64,000 nt of DNA from the NCBI GenBank assembly GCA_041395325.1, contig JAWLAT010000027.1, positions 5,985 through 69,984 of the forward strand. Direction: 5' to 3'. Source of the stretch: JAWLAT01 sp041395325. GTDB lineage: Bacteria > Pseudomonadota > Gammaproteobacteria > Xanthomonadales > SZUA-5. Below, piece after piece: positions 26,504-35,138 of this stretch (position 1 is the first letter of the stretch; every line of letters starts with the position of its first letter). The notes beneath the pieces were generated by a model that was not told the origin of the DNA, made no database searches, and was given only the letters and a program-made list of their open reading frames with translations. Made by a program: the position numbers and the translations under genes.

Positions 26504-27046
26504 TCACCACAAGCGCTTGGCGGCAATCCAGTGATCTCGCCAGTAGTGCCCGTCGAGGTGATCCAGTCGTACGGTGCCGCCACTGGACGGCGCGTGCACG
26601 AAGCGGCCTTCGCCGACGTAGATGCCCACGTGATTGACGCGACGATCGCCAAACAGCACCAGATCACCACTGCGCAGTCGGTCTCGGGCAACCTTCTGGC
26701 CGCGCATCTCGGCAATTTCCCGGGTCGTCCGTGGCAAGCGCAGTCCGGCCGCCTCGGCGTAGACGTAGCCAACCAGCCCGCTGCAGTCGAAGCCGCCGGC
26801 CGGCGTATTGCCACCATAACGATAGGGCGTGCCGACCAGGCCCATCGCGGTGAACAGCACGTCCTTCGCGGCACCACTGACGGGCGGTCCGCGATCGACC
26901 CAGGGTGCTGGCGCCGACGCCGATGACGGCCGCTGACTGGCACCGCCGCCGCAGGCGGTCAGCAGCACCAGCATCAACCAGAGCGCCCCGAAGCTCAGGC
27001 TGGCGAACTGGCGCAGCGGCGTGATGGTGGCAACCCGGGCTATCAT
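26504..27046 (-). CDS. NlpC/P60 (C40) family peptidoglycan hydrolase, lipoprotein
   Basis: A 180-residue protein with a lipoprotein signal (ALWLMLVLLTAC, lipid-modified Cys about residue 32). An NlpC/P60 domain follows: catalytic Cys in GGFDCSGLVGYVY, catalytic His in NHVGIYVGEGRFVHAPS, and a preceding GTPYRYGG. Such enzymes (Spr/MepS-like) cleave D-iGlu-mDAP or cross-link bonds in peptidoglycan at the outer-membrane face. AAGGGGGG precedes the ATG. The gene is divergent from the FKBP gene, with only 35 bp between the starts, so their promoters overlap. Confidence 0.9.
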   Translation of the reverse strand: MIARVATITPLRQFASLSFGALWLMLVLLTACGGGASQRPSSASAPAPWVDRGPPVSGAAKDVLFTAMGLVGTPYRYGGNTPAGGFDCSGLVGYVYAEAAGLRLPRTTREIAEMRGQKVARDRLRSGDLVLFGDRRVNHVGIYVGEGRFVHAPSSGGTVRLDHLDGHYWRDHWIAAKRLW

Positions 27047-27081
27047 CGCCCCCCTTTTTCGCCAATCAGGCTTGAAGTCCC

Positions 27082-27570
27082 ATGCAAGTTGCCAAGGATA
27101 GCGTCGTTCTCTTCCACTATCGCCTCTATCTGGAGGACAGTCAGGAAGCCTTCCAGGACTCCTTCAACAACGAGCCGGTGGCGGCGCTGATCGGTGCCGG
27201 CAACATCATCCCGGGTGTCGAGGAAGCGATGATGGGTCAGGAAGCCGGCGCCGAGCTGGACGTGACCATCCCGCCGGAGAAGGGCTATGGCCCGCGCAAC
27301 CCCGAGCTGTTCATGCGCCTGCCGAAGAAGTACTTCCAGCAGCCGGCCAAGCTCAAGCCCGGCATGGTCACCACGCTGCAGACCAAGGAAGGCCCGCGCC
27401 AGGTGATCGTGGTCAAGATCGGCATGAGCGTGGTGGATGTCGATGCCAATCCGATCCTCGCCGGCACCACGCTGCGCTTCGAAATGAAGATCGTGGAAGT
27501 GCGCGAGTCCACCGAGACTGAGCGCCAGCACGGCCACGCCCACGGCCCGGGCGGGCACGAGCACGGTTGA
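27082..27570 (+). CDS. SlyD-like FKBP-type peptidyl-prolyl isomerase
   Basis: A 162-residue protein with the SlyD architecture: FKBP strands (VVLFHYRLYLEDSQEAF, ALIGAGNIIPGVEEAMMGQEAG), the insert-in-flap region (PPEKGYGPRNPELFMRLPKKYF) and return to FKBP. It ends in a His/Gly-rich tail (HGHAHGPGGHEHG) suited to Ni/Zn binding. SlyD proteins are cytoplasmic chaperone-isomerases, some of which deliver nickel to hydrogenase. No hydrogenase genes are seen here, so a general folding role is more likely. Confidence 0.9.
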   Translation: MQVAKDSVVLFHYRLYLEDSQEAFQDSFNNEPVAALIGAGNIIPGVEEAMMGQEAGAELDVTIPPEKGYGPRNPELFMRLPKKYFQQPAKLKPGMVTTLQTKEGPRQVIVVKIGMSVVDVDANPILAGTTLRFEMKIVEVRESTETERQHGHAHGPGGHEHG

Positions 27571-27573
27571 GTG

Positions 27574-27656
27574 AAGGGCCCAGGGCATAGGGCCCAGGGC
27601 CCAGCAAGGGCGGCTTTCTCTGTCACTGGGCCCTGAGCCCTGAGCCCTGGGCCCTT
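27574..27656. repeat. Long inverted repeat of GGGCCC-type heptamers
   Basis: A 31-base arm starting AAGGGCCCAGGGC at 27574-27604 is nearly the exact complement of 27626-27656 (ending CCCTGGGCCCTT), with a 21-base loop. It is built of 7-base GGGCCCT/GAGCCCT units. Lying just after the FKBP stop, it can fold as a very strong stem and may terminate transcription. Confidence 0.6.
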
Positions 27657-27768
27657 GAATTTCCGCCACTCACCCCAAACCGGTGGGCGGCACGGGCGGC
27701 TGCGCCACGGTCCGGTCTGGCTGCCCGCCAACCCCCGACTCTGACACTCGACTCTCTCGAGGAGCGCA

Positions 27769-28692
27769 ATGATCAAGATCGAGCACCTGACCAAGTCCTA
27801 CGGCGACCTGGTCGCGGTGAAGGACGTCAGCTTCACCGTGCAACCGGGCGAAGTGCTCGGCTTCCTCGGCCCCAACGGCGCCGGCAAGTCGACCACGATG
27901 CGCATGATCGCCGGATTCCTCTCGCCTACCGAAGGCCGCATCAGCGTCTGCGGACACGATGTCGAAAACGACCCGCTGGCGGCGCGACGAATCATCGGCT
28001 ATCTGCCCGAAGGGGCACCGGCCTACGCCGAGATGACCCCGGCCGCCTTCCTGCGCTTCATCGGTGAGTTGCGCGGCATGGACCCGGACCTGCTGGAACA
28101 GCGGCTGGCCACGGTGGTCGCACAGCTGGGCCTGGGCAAGGTGCTGGAGCAGCCGATCGAGACGCTGTCGAAGGGTTTCAAGCGGCGCGTCGGTCTGGCG
28201 CAGGCCATCCTGCACGATCCGCAGGTGCTGATTCTGGATGAGCCCACCGACGGTCTGGATCCGAACCAGAAGCACGAGGTGCGGGCACTGATCCAGGGCA
28301 TGGCCAGCGACAAGATCATCGTGATCTCCACCCACATCCTCGAAGAGGTGCACGCGCTGTGCAATCGCGCCATCGTCATCAGTGGCGGCACGGTGGTCGC
28401 CGATGACACCCCCGAGGCGCTGGAGGCGCGCTCACGCTATCACCAGGCCGTGAGTCTGGTCAGTGCCGAGGCCGAGGCCATCGCCAGCGCCCTGCGCGCA
28501 CTGCCGGAAGTCTCCGACGTCGAAGTCGAGGGTCACTCGGTCACCGCCTTCCCGAAGGCCGGCAAGGCCCTGTTCGGACCGATCAGCGCGCTGCTGGCCG
28601 AACGCGGCTGGCCGGTGCAGGAGCTGCAGCTGGAACGTGGCCGTCTGGATGAGGTGTTCCGCACGATCACGCAGCAAGGAGGCCGCTCGTGA
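27769..28692 (+). CDS. ABC transporter ATP-binding protein (GldA/CcmA-like)
   Basis: A 307-residue ATPase: Walker A GPNGAGKST near residue 42, Q-loop region, signature LSKGFKRRVGLAQAI, Walker B VLILDEPTDGLDP and H-loop STHILEEV, followed by a C-terminal extension of about 90 residues typical of CcmA-type exporters. It forms an ABC-2 exporter with the next gene, whose GTG overlaps its stop by 4 bp. In Bacteroidetes the homologous GldA-GldF-GldG serve gliding; in proteobacteria the substrate is unknown. Confidence 0.92.
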   Translation: MIKIEHLTKSYGDLVAVKDVSFTVQPGEVLGFLGPNGAGKSTTMRMIAGFLSPTEGRISVCGHDVENDPLAARRIIGYLPEGAPAYAEMTPAAFLRFIGELRGMDPDLLEQRLATVVAQLGLGKVLEQPIETLSKGFKRRVGLAQAILHDPQVLILDEPTDGLDPNQKHEVRALIQGMASDKIIVISTHILEEVHALCNRAIVISGGTVVADDTPEALEARSRYHQAVSLVSAEAEAIASALRALPEVSDVEVEGHSVTAFPKAGKALFGPISALLAERGWPVQELQLERGRLDEVFRTITQQGGRS

Positions 28693-29423
28693 ACATCATC
28701 AAGACCCTGGTCAAGCGCGAACTGGCAGGCTATTTCGCCACGCCGGTCGCCTATGTCTTCATCGTGATCTTCCTGGTGCTGGCTGGCACCTTCACCTTCC
28801 AGCTGGGTGGCTTCTTCGAGCGCGGCCAGGCCGATCTCAAGCCCTTCTTCGACTTCCACCCGTGGCTGTACCTGTTCCTGATTCCGGCCGTGGCCATGCG
28901 GCTGTGGGCCGAGGAACGCAATTCCGGCAGCATCGAGCTGCTGCTGACGCTGCCGGTGACCATCTGGCAGGCGGTGATCAGCAAGTTCCTGGCTGCCTGG
29001 CTGTTCATCGGCGTGGCACTGGTGCTGACCTTGCCGATCTGGATCACGGTCAACTACCTGGGTGATCCGGACAACGGCGTCATCGTGGCCGGCTACATCG
29101 GCAGCTGGCTGATGGCTGGCGGCTTCCTGGCCATCGGCAGCTGCGTCTCGGCCTCGACCCGCTCGCAGGTGATCGCCTTCATCATCACGATCGTCATCTG
29201 CTTCGTTTTGCTGCTGGCCGGCCACCGCGTGGTGCTGGATTTCGTCTCGCCCTGGCTGCCGCAGTTCCTGGTCGATGCCGTGGCCTCGATCAGCTTCATC
29301 ACCCATTTCGATTCGATCAGCAAGGGCGTGATCGATCTGCGCGACCTGCTGTTCTTCGGTCTGCTGATCGGCATCTTCCTCTACGCCACCACGGTGGTGA
29401 TCGAGATGAAGAAGGCCGACTGA
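28689..29423 (+). CDS. ABC-2 type transporter permease (GldF/NosY-like)
   Basis: A 244-residue membrane protein with six hydrophobic helices. The N-terminal TLVKRELAGYFATPVAYVFIVIF and SGSIELLLTLPVTIWQAVISKFLAAW are the standard ABC-2 permease motifs. An AAGGAGG ribosome site precedes the GTG start, which overlaps the ATPase stop (GTGA). It is the channel component of the four-gene operon 27769-32548. Confidence 0.92.
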   Translation: MNIIKTLVKRELAGYFATPVAYVFIVIFLVLAGTFTFQLGGFFERGQADLKPFFDFHPWLYLFLIPAVAMRLWAEERNSGSIELLLTLPVTIWQAVISKFLAAWLFIGVALVLTLPIWITVNYLGDPDNGVIVAGYIGSWLMAGGFLAIGSCVSASTRSQVIAFIITIVICFVLLLAGHRVVLDFVSPWLPQFLVDAVASISFITHFDSISKGVIDLRDLLFFGLLIGIFLYATTVVIEMKKAD

Positions 29424-29435
29424 AGGAGCGCACGC

Positions 29436-31310
29436 ATGAATCGCATGAATCGCAAGCTGTCCAGCGGCGCCACCCTGGCCCTGCTCATCGTCCTGTTCGT
29501 GGCCGGTGCGCTGCTGATCACCAATCTGTTCCGCGGGGCCCGGCTCGACCTGACCGCGAACAATCAGTACACGCTGTCCGACGGCACGCTGCAGATCCTC
29601 GACAGCATCGACGAGCCGGTCAGCCTGAAGTTCTATTTCTCCGAGGAAAGCAGTCGCGACATTCCGGCCATCCGCACCTACGCCGGCCGAGTCAAGGAGA
29701 TGCTGGAGGAAATGGCGGCCCGTGCCGACGGCAAGCTGCGCTTGTCGGTGATCGACCCCAAGCCCTTCAGCGAGGAAGAGGACGAAGCCACCAGTGCCGG
29801 CCTGCAGGCCGTGCCGACCGGACTGGGCGGCCAGAACCTGCTGTTCGGTCTGGTCGGCAGCAATGCCACCACCGGCCGCACGATCATCCCCTTCTTCCAG
29901 CCGGACAAGGAGACCTTCCTCGAATACGACATCGCCAAGCTGGTGCAGTCGCTGGTGGTCGAGAGCAAGCCGGTGATCGGCCTGATCAGCTCGCTGCCGG
30001 TCAGTGGCGGCTTCGATCCGACCACCCGGCAGATGTCCGAACCGTGGGCGGTGATCGCCGGACTGCGGGATCTGTTCGAGGTGCGGCCGCTGGGCACCGA
30101 GCTGACCAGCATCGACGAGACCATCAGCGTGTTGCTGGTGATCCATCCGAAGGAGTTGTCCGACAACACCCAGTACGCGATCGACCAGTTCGTGCTGCGT
30201 GGTGGCCGGCTGCTGGCGATGGTTGATCCGCAGGCGACGATCGATCAGACCGACGCCGATCCGAACAACCCCACCGCCGACATGTTCTCGGCCAAGACCT
30301 CGGACCTGCCCAAGCTGTTTGCAGGCTGGGGCATCGAGTACGACCCGGCCAAGGTGGTCGCTGACCGACGCGTGGCGCTGCAGGTCAGCGTGGCGCAGGG
30401 CCGCCCGCCCGTGCGGCATCCGCTGATCCTGGGTCTGACCCGCGAGCAGATGAACCAGCAGGATGTGGTCAGCGCCGAGCTGGACACGGTCAATCTGGAC
30501 ACGGCCGGCCATTTCCGCCTGGCCGACGGTTCCGCACTGACGCTGGAACCGCTGCTGCAGTCCAGCAACGATGCCATGCTGGTCGATGCCGACCGGGTTC
30601 GTTTCCTGCCCGACCCCAGCGAGCTGATGACCGACTTCACGCCCTCGGGCGAGAACTACGTGCTGGCCGCGCGCGTCTCCGGCCCGCTGAAGACGGCCTT
30701 CCCCGACCGCAGTGGCGAAGGCCATCTGGCCGAATCCAGCGAGCCGGTGCAGATCCTGCTGTTCGGTGATGTGGATATGGCCAGCAACCGTCTGTGGGTG
30801 CAGGTGCAGAACTTCTTCGGCCAGCAGATCCAGAACCCCTTCGCCAACAACGGCGATCTGCTGGTCAACGGCATCGACAACATCGCCGGCTCCGGTGCGC
30901 TGATCTCGGTGCGCGGCCGCGGCAGCTCGTCGCGCCCGTTCACTGTGGTGCAGGAGATGAAGCGCGATGCGGACGACCAGTTCCGTGCCAAGCAGCAGCA
31001 ACTGGAAGAGGAACTGCGCGAAACCGAGCGCAATCTGACCGAGTTGCAGCAGGCCAAGGGCGCCGACAGCGCGATGATCCTTTCCGGTGAGCAGCAGGCC
31101 GAGTTGCTGAAGTTCCAGCAACGCCGCGGCGAGATCCGCAAGGAACTGCGTGCGGTGCAGCGCTCGCTGGATGCCGGTATCGAGAGCCTCGGCACCACCC
31201 TGAAGTTCATCAACATCGCCCTGGTGCCGCTGCTGGTCATCGGCGTGGCGATCTTCTACGCCAATGTTCGCAGTCGCCGTCGCCGACAGGCCGCGGCGCA
31301 CGTGGCCTGA
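29436..31310 (+). CDS. GldG-like ABC-transporter auxiliary protein
   Basis: A 624-residue protein with an N-terminal anchor (LALLIVLFVAGALLIT), a large extracytoplasmic region and a C-terminal helix (INIALVPLLVIGVAIFYANV) followed by a basic tail. RLDLTANNQYTLSDGTLQILDSIDEPVSLKFYFSE and LLVIHPKELSDNTQYAIDQFVLRGGRLLAMVDP match the GldG/ABC_transp_aux (IFT52-like) family. A coiled-coil-like segment (about 510-590, Gln/Glu/Arg-rich) precedes the last helix. It lies in the same operon as the ABC ATPase and permease, 12 bp downstream. Confidence 0.9.
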   Translation: MNRMNRKLSSGATLALLIVLFVAGALLITNLFRGARLDLTANNQYTLSDGTLQILDSIDEPVSLKFYFSEESSRDIPAIRTYAGRVKEMLEEMAARADGKLRLSVIDPKPFSEEEDEATSAGLQAVPTGLGGQNLLFGLVGSNATTGRTIIPFFQPDKETFLEYDIAKLVQSLVVESKPVIGLISSLPVSGGFDPTTRQMSEPWAVIAGLRDLFEVRPLGTELTSIDETISVLLVIHPKELSDNTQYAIDQFVLRGGRLLAMVDPQATIDQTDADPNNPTADMFSAKTSDLPKLFAGWGIEYDPAKVVADRRVALQVSVAQGRPPVRHPLILGLTREQMNQQDVVSAELDTVNLDTAGHFRLADGSALTLEPLLQSSNDAMLVDADRVRFLPDPSELMTDFTPSGENYVLAARVSGPLKTAFPDRSGEGHLAESSEPVQILLFGDVDMASNRLWVQVQNFFGQQIQNPFANNGDLLVNGIDNIAGSGALISVRGRGSSSRPFTVVQEMKRDADDQFRAKQQQLEEELRETERNLTELQQAKGADSAMILSGEQQAELLKFQQRRGEIRKELRAVQRSLDAGIESLGTTLKFINIALVPLLVIGVAIFYANVRSRRRRQAAAHVA

Positions 31311-31328
31311 GGAAGCAGGAGAACGAGC

Positions 31329-32548
31329 ATGCAGAAGCGCAATCTGATCCTGATCGTCGCCGTCGTCGCCCTGCTGCTGCTGGGCTGGCTGCTGGGCCGC
31401 TCGGGTGGCACCGATGATTCGGTCGAAGGCATCGGCAAGCCCTTGCTGCCCGGTGTGGCCGCCGACGTCAATCAGGTCACCGGCCTCAAGCTCAGTGGCG
31501 CCGGTGGCGAAGTGATCGCCGAAGTGCGCCGCGATGGCGAGCAATGGACCGTGGTCTCCAGTCACGGCTACCCGGCCGATGTGTCGGTGGTGCGCCGGTT
31601 CCTGCTGGCACTGAAGGACGCGGTCAAGCGCGATGTGCGCACCAGCAAGCCGGAGCGCTACGCCAGCATCGGTGTCGAGGATCCGCTGGAGAATGCCGAT
31701 GCCAAGGGCATGCTGGTGGAACTGCAGGGCGTGGCCGAACCGACTCGGGCGATCATCGGCACCTATGCCGCTGGCGGCGGCGATCACACCTATGCCCGTC
31801 TGGCCGACCAGCCGCAAAGCTGGCTGGTCAGCGGCAATCTGATCCCGGAGAAGACCGCCGGCAACTGGCTCGCCCGCGACCTGGTCGATGTGCCCTCTTC
31901 GCGCGTGCTCAGCGTGGCGATCACCGATCCCGACGGCAAGACCTTGAACCTGGTCAAGCCGAACGAGAGCGACATCAACTACACCGTGCAGGATGTGCCC
32001 AAGGGTCGCGAGCTGAGCTCGGAGTCGGTCGGCAACGCGATTGCCGGCGTGCTCGGCAGCCTGCAGCTGGAAGGCGTGCGCCCGGCAGCAGACGCCGCCG
32101 TGCCTGAATCTGGCTTCTACACCGGCCGCTATCTGACCCGCGAAGGTCTGGTGGTGACGCTGCAGGGTTGGGAAGACGGCGAAAAGCGCCTGCTGCGACT
32201 GCAGGCCGCGGTGGATCCGACCACGATCGAGGCCTGGGCCACGCAGGAGCAGGCCAGGCGCGAAGCCGCAGCAGCCTCGGCCGCTGCGGCCAGCGAAGCC
32301 AGCGCCGCCGCCGAAGGCGGCGACCAGGCCAGCGAGGACGCCGAAGCGGCGGCCGAACAGGCCGATGCCGAACCCGCCGACCCGGCCGCTGCCGTCGCCG
32401 CCATCGTGCAGGAACAGCCAGCACGGTGCAGGCCGAAGCCGACGCCATCAACGCCCGCACCCAGGCCTGGACCTTCGAGGTCCCGACCTGGAAATACGCC
32501 AATCTGGCCAAGCGGATGGAAGATCTGCTGAAGCCCAAGGAAGGTTAA
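31329..32548 (+). CDS. DUF4340 domain protein, frameshifted near the C-terminus
   Basis: An N-terminal membrane anchor (LILIVAVVALLLLGWLLG) and then a DUF4340 region (GEQWTVVSSHGYPADVSVVRRFLLAL, SWLVSGNLIPEKTAGNWLARDLVDV), followed by an Ala/Glu-rich linker. The frame breaks after CAG at 32417. The following 17 bases in the original frame give an unrelated Pro-rich tail ending at 32531. The +1 frame gives the expected family ending (TFEVPTWKYANLAKRMEDLLKP) and stops at 32548. One missing G would restore about 407 codons. DUF4340 proteins accompany GldG-like ABC systems as a membrane-attached partner. The break may be a real mutation or a sequencing error. Confidence 0.85.
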
Positions 32549-32553
32549 TGAGT

Positions 32554-32796
32554 GAGGGCCCAGGGCTCAGAAGACAGAGGCCCAGTTCGTACCTCGCCTC
32601 GTGCGGGATCGAGGAGTGACCGATGACTTGGCTTCTACAGGTTGATGCACAGCCTTCTGGAATTGGTGATCTCCTTGGAGGCGCCCTGGCAGCCCTGTTC
32701 CCGCCGGGAGTTACGTGGAGCTAACGCCCCTTCTGGGCCCTGTGCCCTGGGCCCTGGGCCCTCCGTCCACTCCTGGGCCCTGGGCCCTGTGCCCTC
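32554..32796. repeat. Intergenic region with GGGCCCT heptamer repeats
   Basis: GGGCCCAGGGC-type units at 32554-32585 and a run of GGGCCCTGTGCCCTGGGCCCT units at about 32735-32796, directly in front of the DUF423 start codon. They belong to the same repeat family as 27574-27656. The rest of the 252-bp spacer shows nothing recognisable. Confidence 0.55.
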
Positions 32797-32800
32797 CGCG

Positions 32801-33175
32801 ATGAAAGGTCGTTGGTTCGCTGTCCTCGGCGCCTTGGCCGCCGCCATTGCGGTGGCCGGGGATGCCTACGGATCACATGGATTGCCGGGCAAGGTATCGG
32901 CCGCACTGGTCGAGCGCTTTGCCCGGGCCATGCACTATCTGCTGCTGCACGGCATCGCCCTGGCCGCCATCGGCCCGCGCCTGAACTCCATCGCCGAACG
33001 CCTGTCGCTGGCGACCGTCGCACTGGGGATGCTGCTGTTCAGCGGCGCACTGGCCCTGTCGGTGCTGTGGCCGGTCTGGCACTGGACCCGCCTGGCACCG
33101 GTCGGCGGCACGCTGCTGATCGCTGGCTGGTTGTTGCTGGCCGTGGCAACACTGTTCCGTCGCGGCGGCGGCTGA
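32801..33175 (+). CDS. DUF423 family membrane protein
   Basis: A 124-residue protein with four membrane helices and the DUF423 signature: WFAVLGALAAAIAVAGDAYGSHGL then RFARAMHYLLLHGIALAAIG, where DUF423 members have GAFGAHAL and YQ.YHALALL. Later come GMLLFSGALALSVLW and APVGGTLLIAGWLLL. The function is unknown. The start is an ATG immediately after the heptamer repeat tract, so its ribosome site is unusual (CCCTCCGCG). The longer frame upstream is repeat-derived and was not used. Confidence 0.82.
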   Translation: MKGRWFAVLGALAAAIAVAGDAYGSHGLPGKVSAALVERFARAMHYLLLHGIALAAIGPRLNSIAERLSLATVALGMLLFSGALALSVLWPVWHWTRLAPVGGTLLIAGWLLLAVATLFRRGGG

Positions 33176-33189
33176 ACCCGCCCATCCCC

Positions 33190-33518
33190 ATGAAGCACGT
33201 CCTGTTTCTCTGCAGCCAGAACCGCCTGCGCAGCCCCACGGCGGAACAGTTTTCGCCAATTGGCCGGGAATCGAAACGGCCTCGGCCGGCCTCAACAACG
33301 ATGCCGAGCAGCCGTTGACCACCGAACTACTGGCTTGGTCCGATCTGATCGTCTGCATGGAGAAGTCGCACCGGAATCGGCTCTCGGCCAAGTTCAAGGC
33401 GCACCTGGACCACCAGCGTATCGTGGTGCTGAACATTCCGGACGAGTACGACTACATGGACCCGGAGCTGGTGCAGCTGCTGAAGGCCCGGGTTCCGCGA
33501 CATTTGCCCACCCTCTGA
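33190..33518 (+). pseudogene. Low-molecular-weight protein tyrosine phosphatase family gene with a 1-bp frameshift
   Basis: Codons 1-20 read MKHVLFLCSQNRLRSPTAEQ, the P-loop region of the COG4551 family (C-S-Q-N-R-L-R-S here). The frame then breaks after the CAG at 33247-33249. Shifting by one base restores VFANWPGIETASAGLNNDAEQPLTTELL, then SDLIVCMEKSHRNRL and LNIPDEYDYMDPELVQLL to the stop at 33518, total about 110 codons as expected for the family. A missing G (CAG-GTT read as CAGTT) explains it. The gene is either a recent pseudogene or a sequencing/assembly error. Confidence 0.8.
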
Positions 33519-33631
33519 CGGTTTTCAGCACGCGGCTGACGTTGATTTCCGCTTTTGATTTCCGCTTTGGGCGCTCAGCCCGACCTTCTGGTGTCCCGTT
33601 GGCATCGCGGCCGATCGAGACTGCGGAACCC

Positions 33632-34189
33632 TCAAGGCCGTGGCGGAAAGCGGGCCGCTCCGGGCTCCAGTGGCAGCCGCAGCGCCTTGCACAGTGTGCT
33701 GACCGTGCGATAGAAGCCGGCCACGAGCAGCAATTCCAGCAGCGCTTCTTCGCTGTAGGACTGCCGCAAGGTCTGCCAGAGCGCGTCGCTGATGTCAGCC
33801 GAGCGATGCAGCTCATCGCACAACTGCAATAGCAATCTGTCGACCGGCGTCCAGCAAGGATCATCCGGTCCGCCATGGACCAGCGCGACGATCTGTGCCT
33901 CGGACAGACCGGCGGCCTTGCCGAAGTAGCGGATGTGTACACCCCATTCGTACTCGCAGCCGTTCAACGCCGTCGTGCGATCGATGACCAGTTCGCGCTG
34001 GCGCAGACTCAGATGCCCTGGGTCCAGCAGACCACCGGCGAAGAAGCGCTGGAACAGACGCTCATCTCGCGCCAGCGTCGTGAACAGCCGCAAAGGCGCA
34101 CTGCCGGGTTTCATCGTGCGGTCCAACCAGGCCTGGACCGCATCGCTGAACGGGGCTGCAGCGGGCTCGATTCGTGCGTTCATGGGCAT
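33632..34189 (-). CDS. Carboxymuconolactone decarboxylase (AhpD-like) family protein
   Basis: A 185-residue all-helical protein with the CMD pattern: SLRQRELVIDRTTALNGCEYEWGVHIRYFGKAAGLSEAQIVAL, where the Cys-Glu-Tyr-Glu-Trp-Gly-Val-His motif replaces the usual CXXC/H of AhpD, and later EEALLELLLVAGFYRTVSTLCKAL. Only one cysteine is present, so a simple AhpD-type disulfide reductase role is unlikely; a CMD-type or unknown role is more plausible. It is divergent from an HxlR regulator across a 38-bp spacer holding a palindromic operator. Confidence 0.85.
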   Translation of the reverse strand: MPMNARIEPAAAPFSDAVQAWLDRTMKPGSAPLRLFTTLARDERLFQRFFAGGLLDPGHLSLRQRELVIDRTTALNGCEYEWGVHIRYFGKAAGLSEAQIVALVHGGPDDPCWTPVDRLLLQLCDELHRSADISDALWQTLRQSYSEEALLELLLVAGFYRTVSTLCKALRLPLEPGAARFPPRP

Positions 34190-34192
34190 GCC

Positions 34193-34211
34193 TGCTATAT
34201 TTTTTATAGCA
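34193..34211. promoter_or_regulatory. Palindromic operator in the CMD/HxlR divergent spacer
   Basis: TGCTATA-TTTTT-TATAGCA: perfect 7-bp arms around a 5-base spacer, ending 16 bp before the HxlR ATG and beginning 3 bp upstream of the CMD start codon. A bound regulator would block both genes. HxlR-type regulators commonly bind such sites in divergent spacers, so it is the likely site of the neighbouring regulator (inference). Confidence 0.6.
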
Positions 34212-34227
34212 TCTTGACGACCCTGCT

Positions 34228-34587
34228 ATGAAAAGTAAAGCACCGATACCCGCCATCGGCACCCGGGCACGTGGCAGCCGCAGCGGACGCCCGATCATGG
34301 TGGCGCTGGATCTGCTCGGTCGACGCAATGCGCTGCGCATCCTGTGGGAACTGCGCAGTGGCGAGCCGCTGACCTTCCGTGCCTTGCAGGACGCGGCCCA
34401 GACCAACCCGGCGCTGCTCAACACGCGACTGACCGAACTACGAGCCGCGGCGCTGGTCGTGCACGAGGGCCAGGGCTACCAGCTCAGTGACCACGGGCAG
34501 GCGTTGCTGCAGGCGCTCCATCCGTTGGCCGACTGGGCTACAACCTGGGCGGCCAGCCAGGCGCCGGTCGATCAGCCTGCGGACTGA
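34228..34587 (+). CDS. HxlR-type winged helix transcriptional regulator
   Basis: A 119-residue protein matching the HxlR/MarR-like winged helix. The residues ALDLLGRRNALRILWELRSGEPLTFRALQ form the first helices. NPALLNTRLTELRAAALVV carries the recognition helix, and GYQLSDHGQALLQALHPLADWA the wing and dimerisation helix. It lacks the N-terminal cysteine of HypR-type sensors. It is divergent from the carboxymuconolactone decarboxylase-like gene and probably represses it and itself through the 34193-34211 palindrome. Confidence 0.85.
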   Translation: MKSKAPIPAIGTRARGSRSGRPIMVALDLLGRRNALRILWELRSGEPLTFRALQDAAQTNPALLNTRLTELRAAALVVHEGQGYQLSDHGQALLQALHPLADWATTWAASQAPVDQPAD

Positions 34588-34730
34588 TCTGCCACCGCCC
34601 CGCTGTCAGCGGCCCGGGTTCCATGCTGACCACCTGGCCGTTGAAGCGGCCACAATCGCGCCACTCAGGTCGTGTGAAGGGTCACCCGGGCCTGAGCACG
34701 AACAGCCATGGCTACTTCAGAGGTGCAAGC

Positions 34731-35125
34731 ATGTCATCCAGATTCGCCAGCTGCAGTTGCGGTCAGCTGCAGGCTCAGGTCAGCGGCGAGCCGCTGCGCA
34801 TCTCCATCTGCCATTGCCTGGCCTGCCAGCGACGCAGCGGCAGCGTCTTCGCCACCCAGGCGCGCTTCGCCAGCGAGAACGTGGTGACCCGTGGCGAGAG
34901 CCGCCAGTTTCGCCGTGCTGGCGACGAGGGCCCCGGCGCCATCTTCCACTTCTGCCCGCACTGTGGCGTAACGGTGTACTACGAAACGGTCGGCGTACCC
35001 GAGCAGATCGCCATCCCGTTGGCGTCTTCGCCGATCCGGATTTCCCGGCCCCGAGGGTGTCGGTCTATGAATCGCGGCGGCATGCCTGGGTGCAGGTACC
35101 GGAGGACATCGAGCACTACGATTGA
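34731..35125 (+). pseudogene. GFA (glutathione-dependent formaldehyde-activating-like) protein gene with a 1-bp frameshift
   Basis: The first 96 codons encode a CENP-V/GFA zinc fold: SCSCGQLQ, SICHCLACQRRSGSVF and FHFCPHCGVTVYY provide the cysteine zinc ligands. After CCG at 35016-35018 the frame shifts. The other frame supplies VGVFADPDFPAPRVSVYESRRHAWVQVP, the normal C-terminus, and stops at 35125 (about 131 codons in total). A single missing G (CCGGTT read as CCGTT) would restore the gene. AGAGGTG precedes the ATG. It is the third such lesion in this 2.6-kb stretch. Confidence 0.8.
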
Positions 35126-35138
35126 GCTGGTCCTGGTG

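Noticed and set aside
28533..31817. Very long open frame (1094 codons) on the minus strand
   Set aside because: It is the antisense shadow of the GC-rich ABC/GldG genes, which have clear domains, ribosome sites and operon overlaps.
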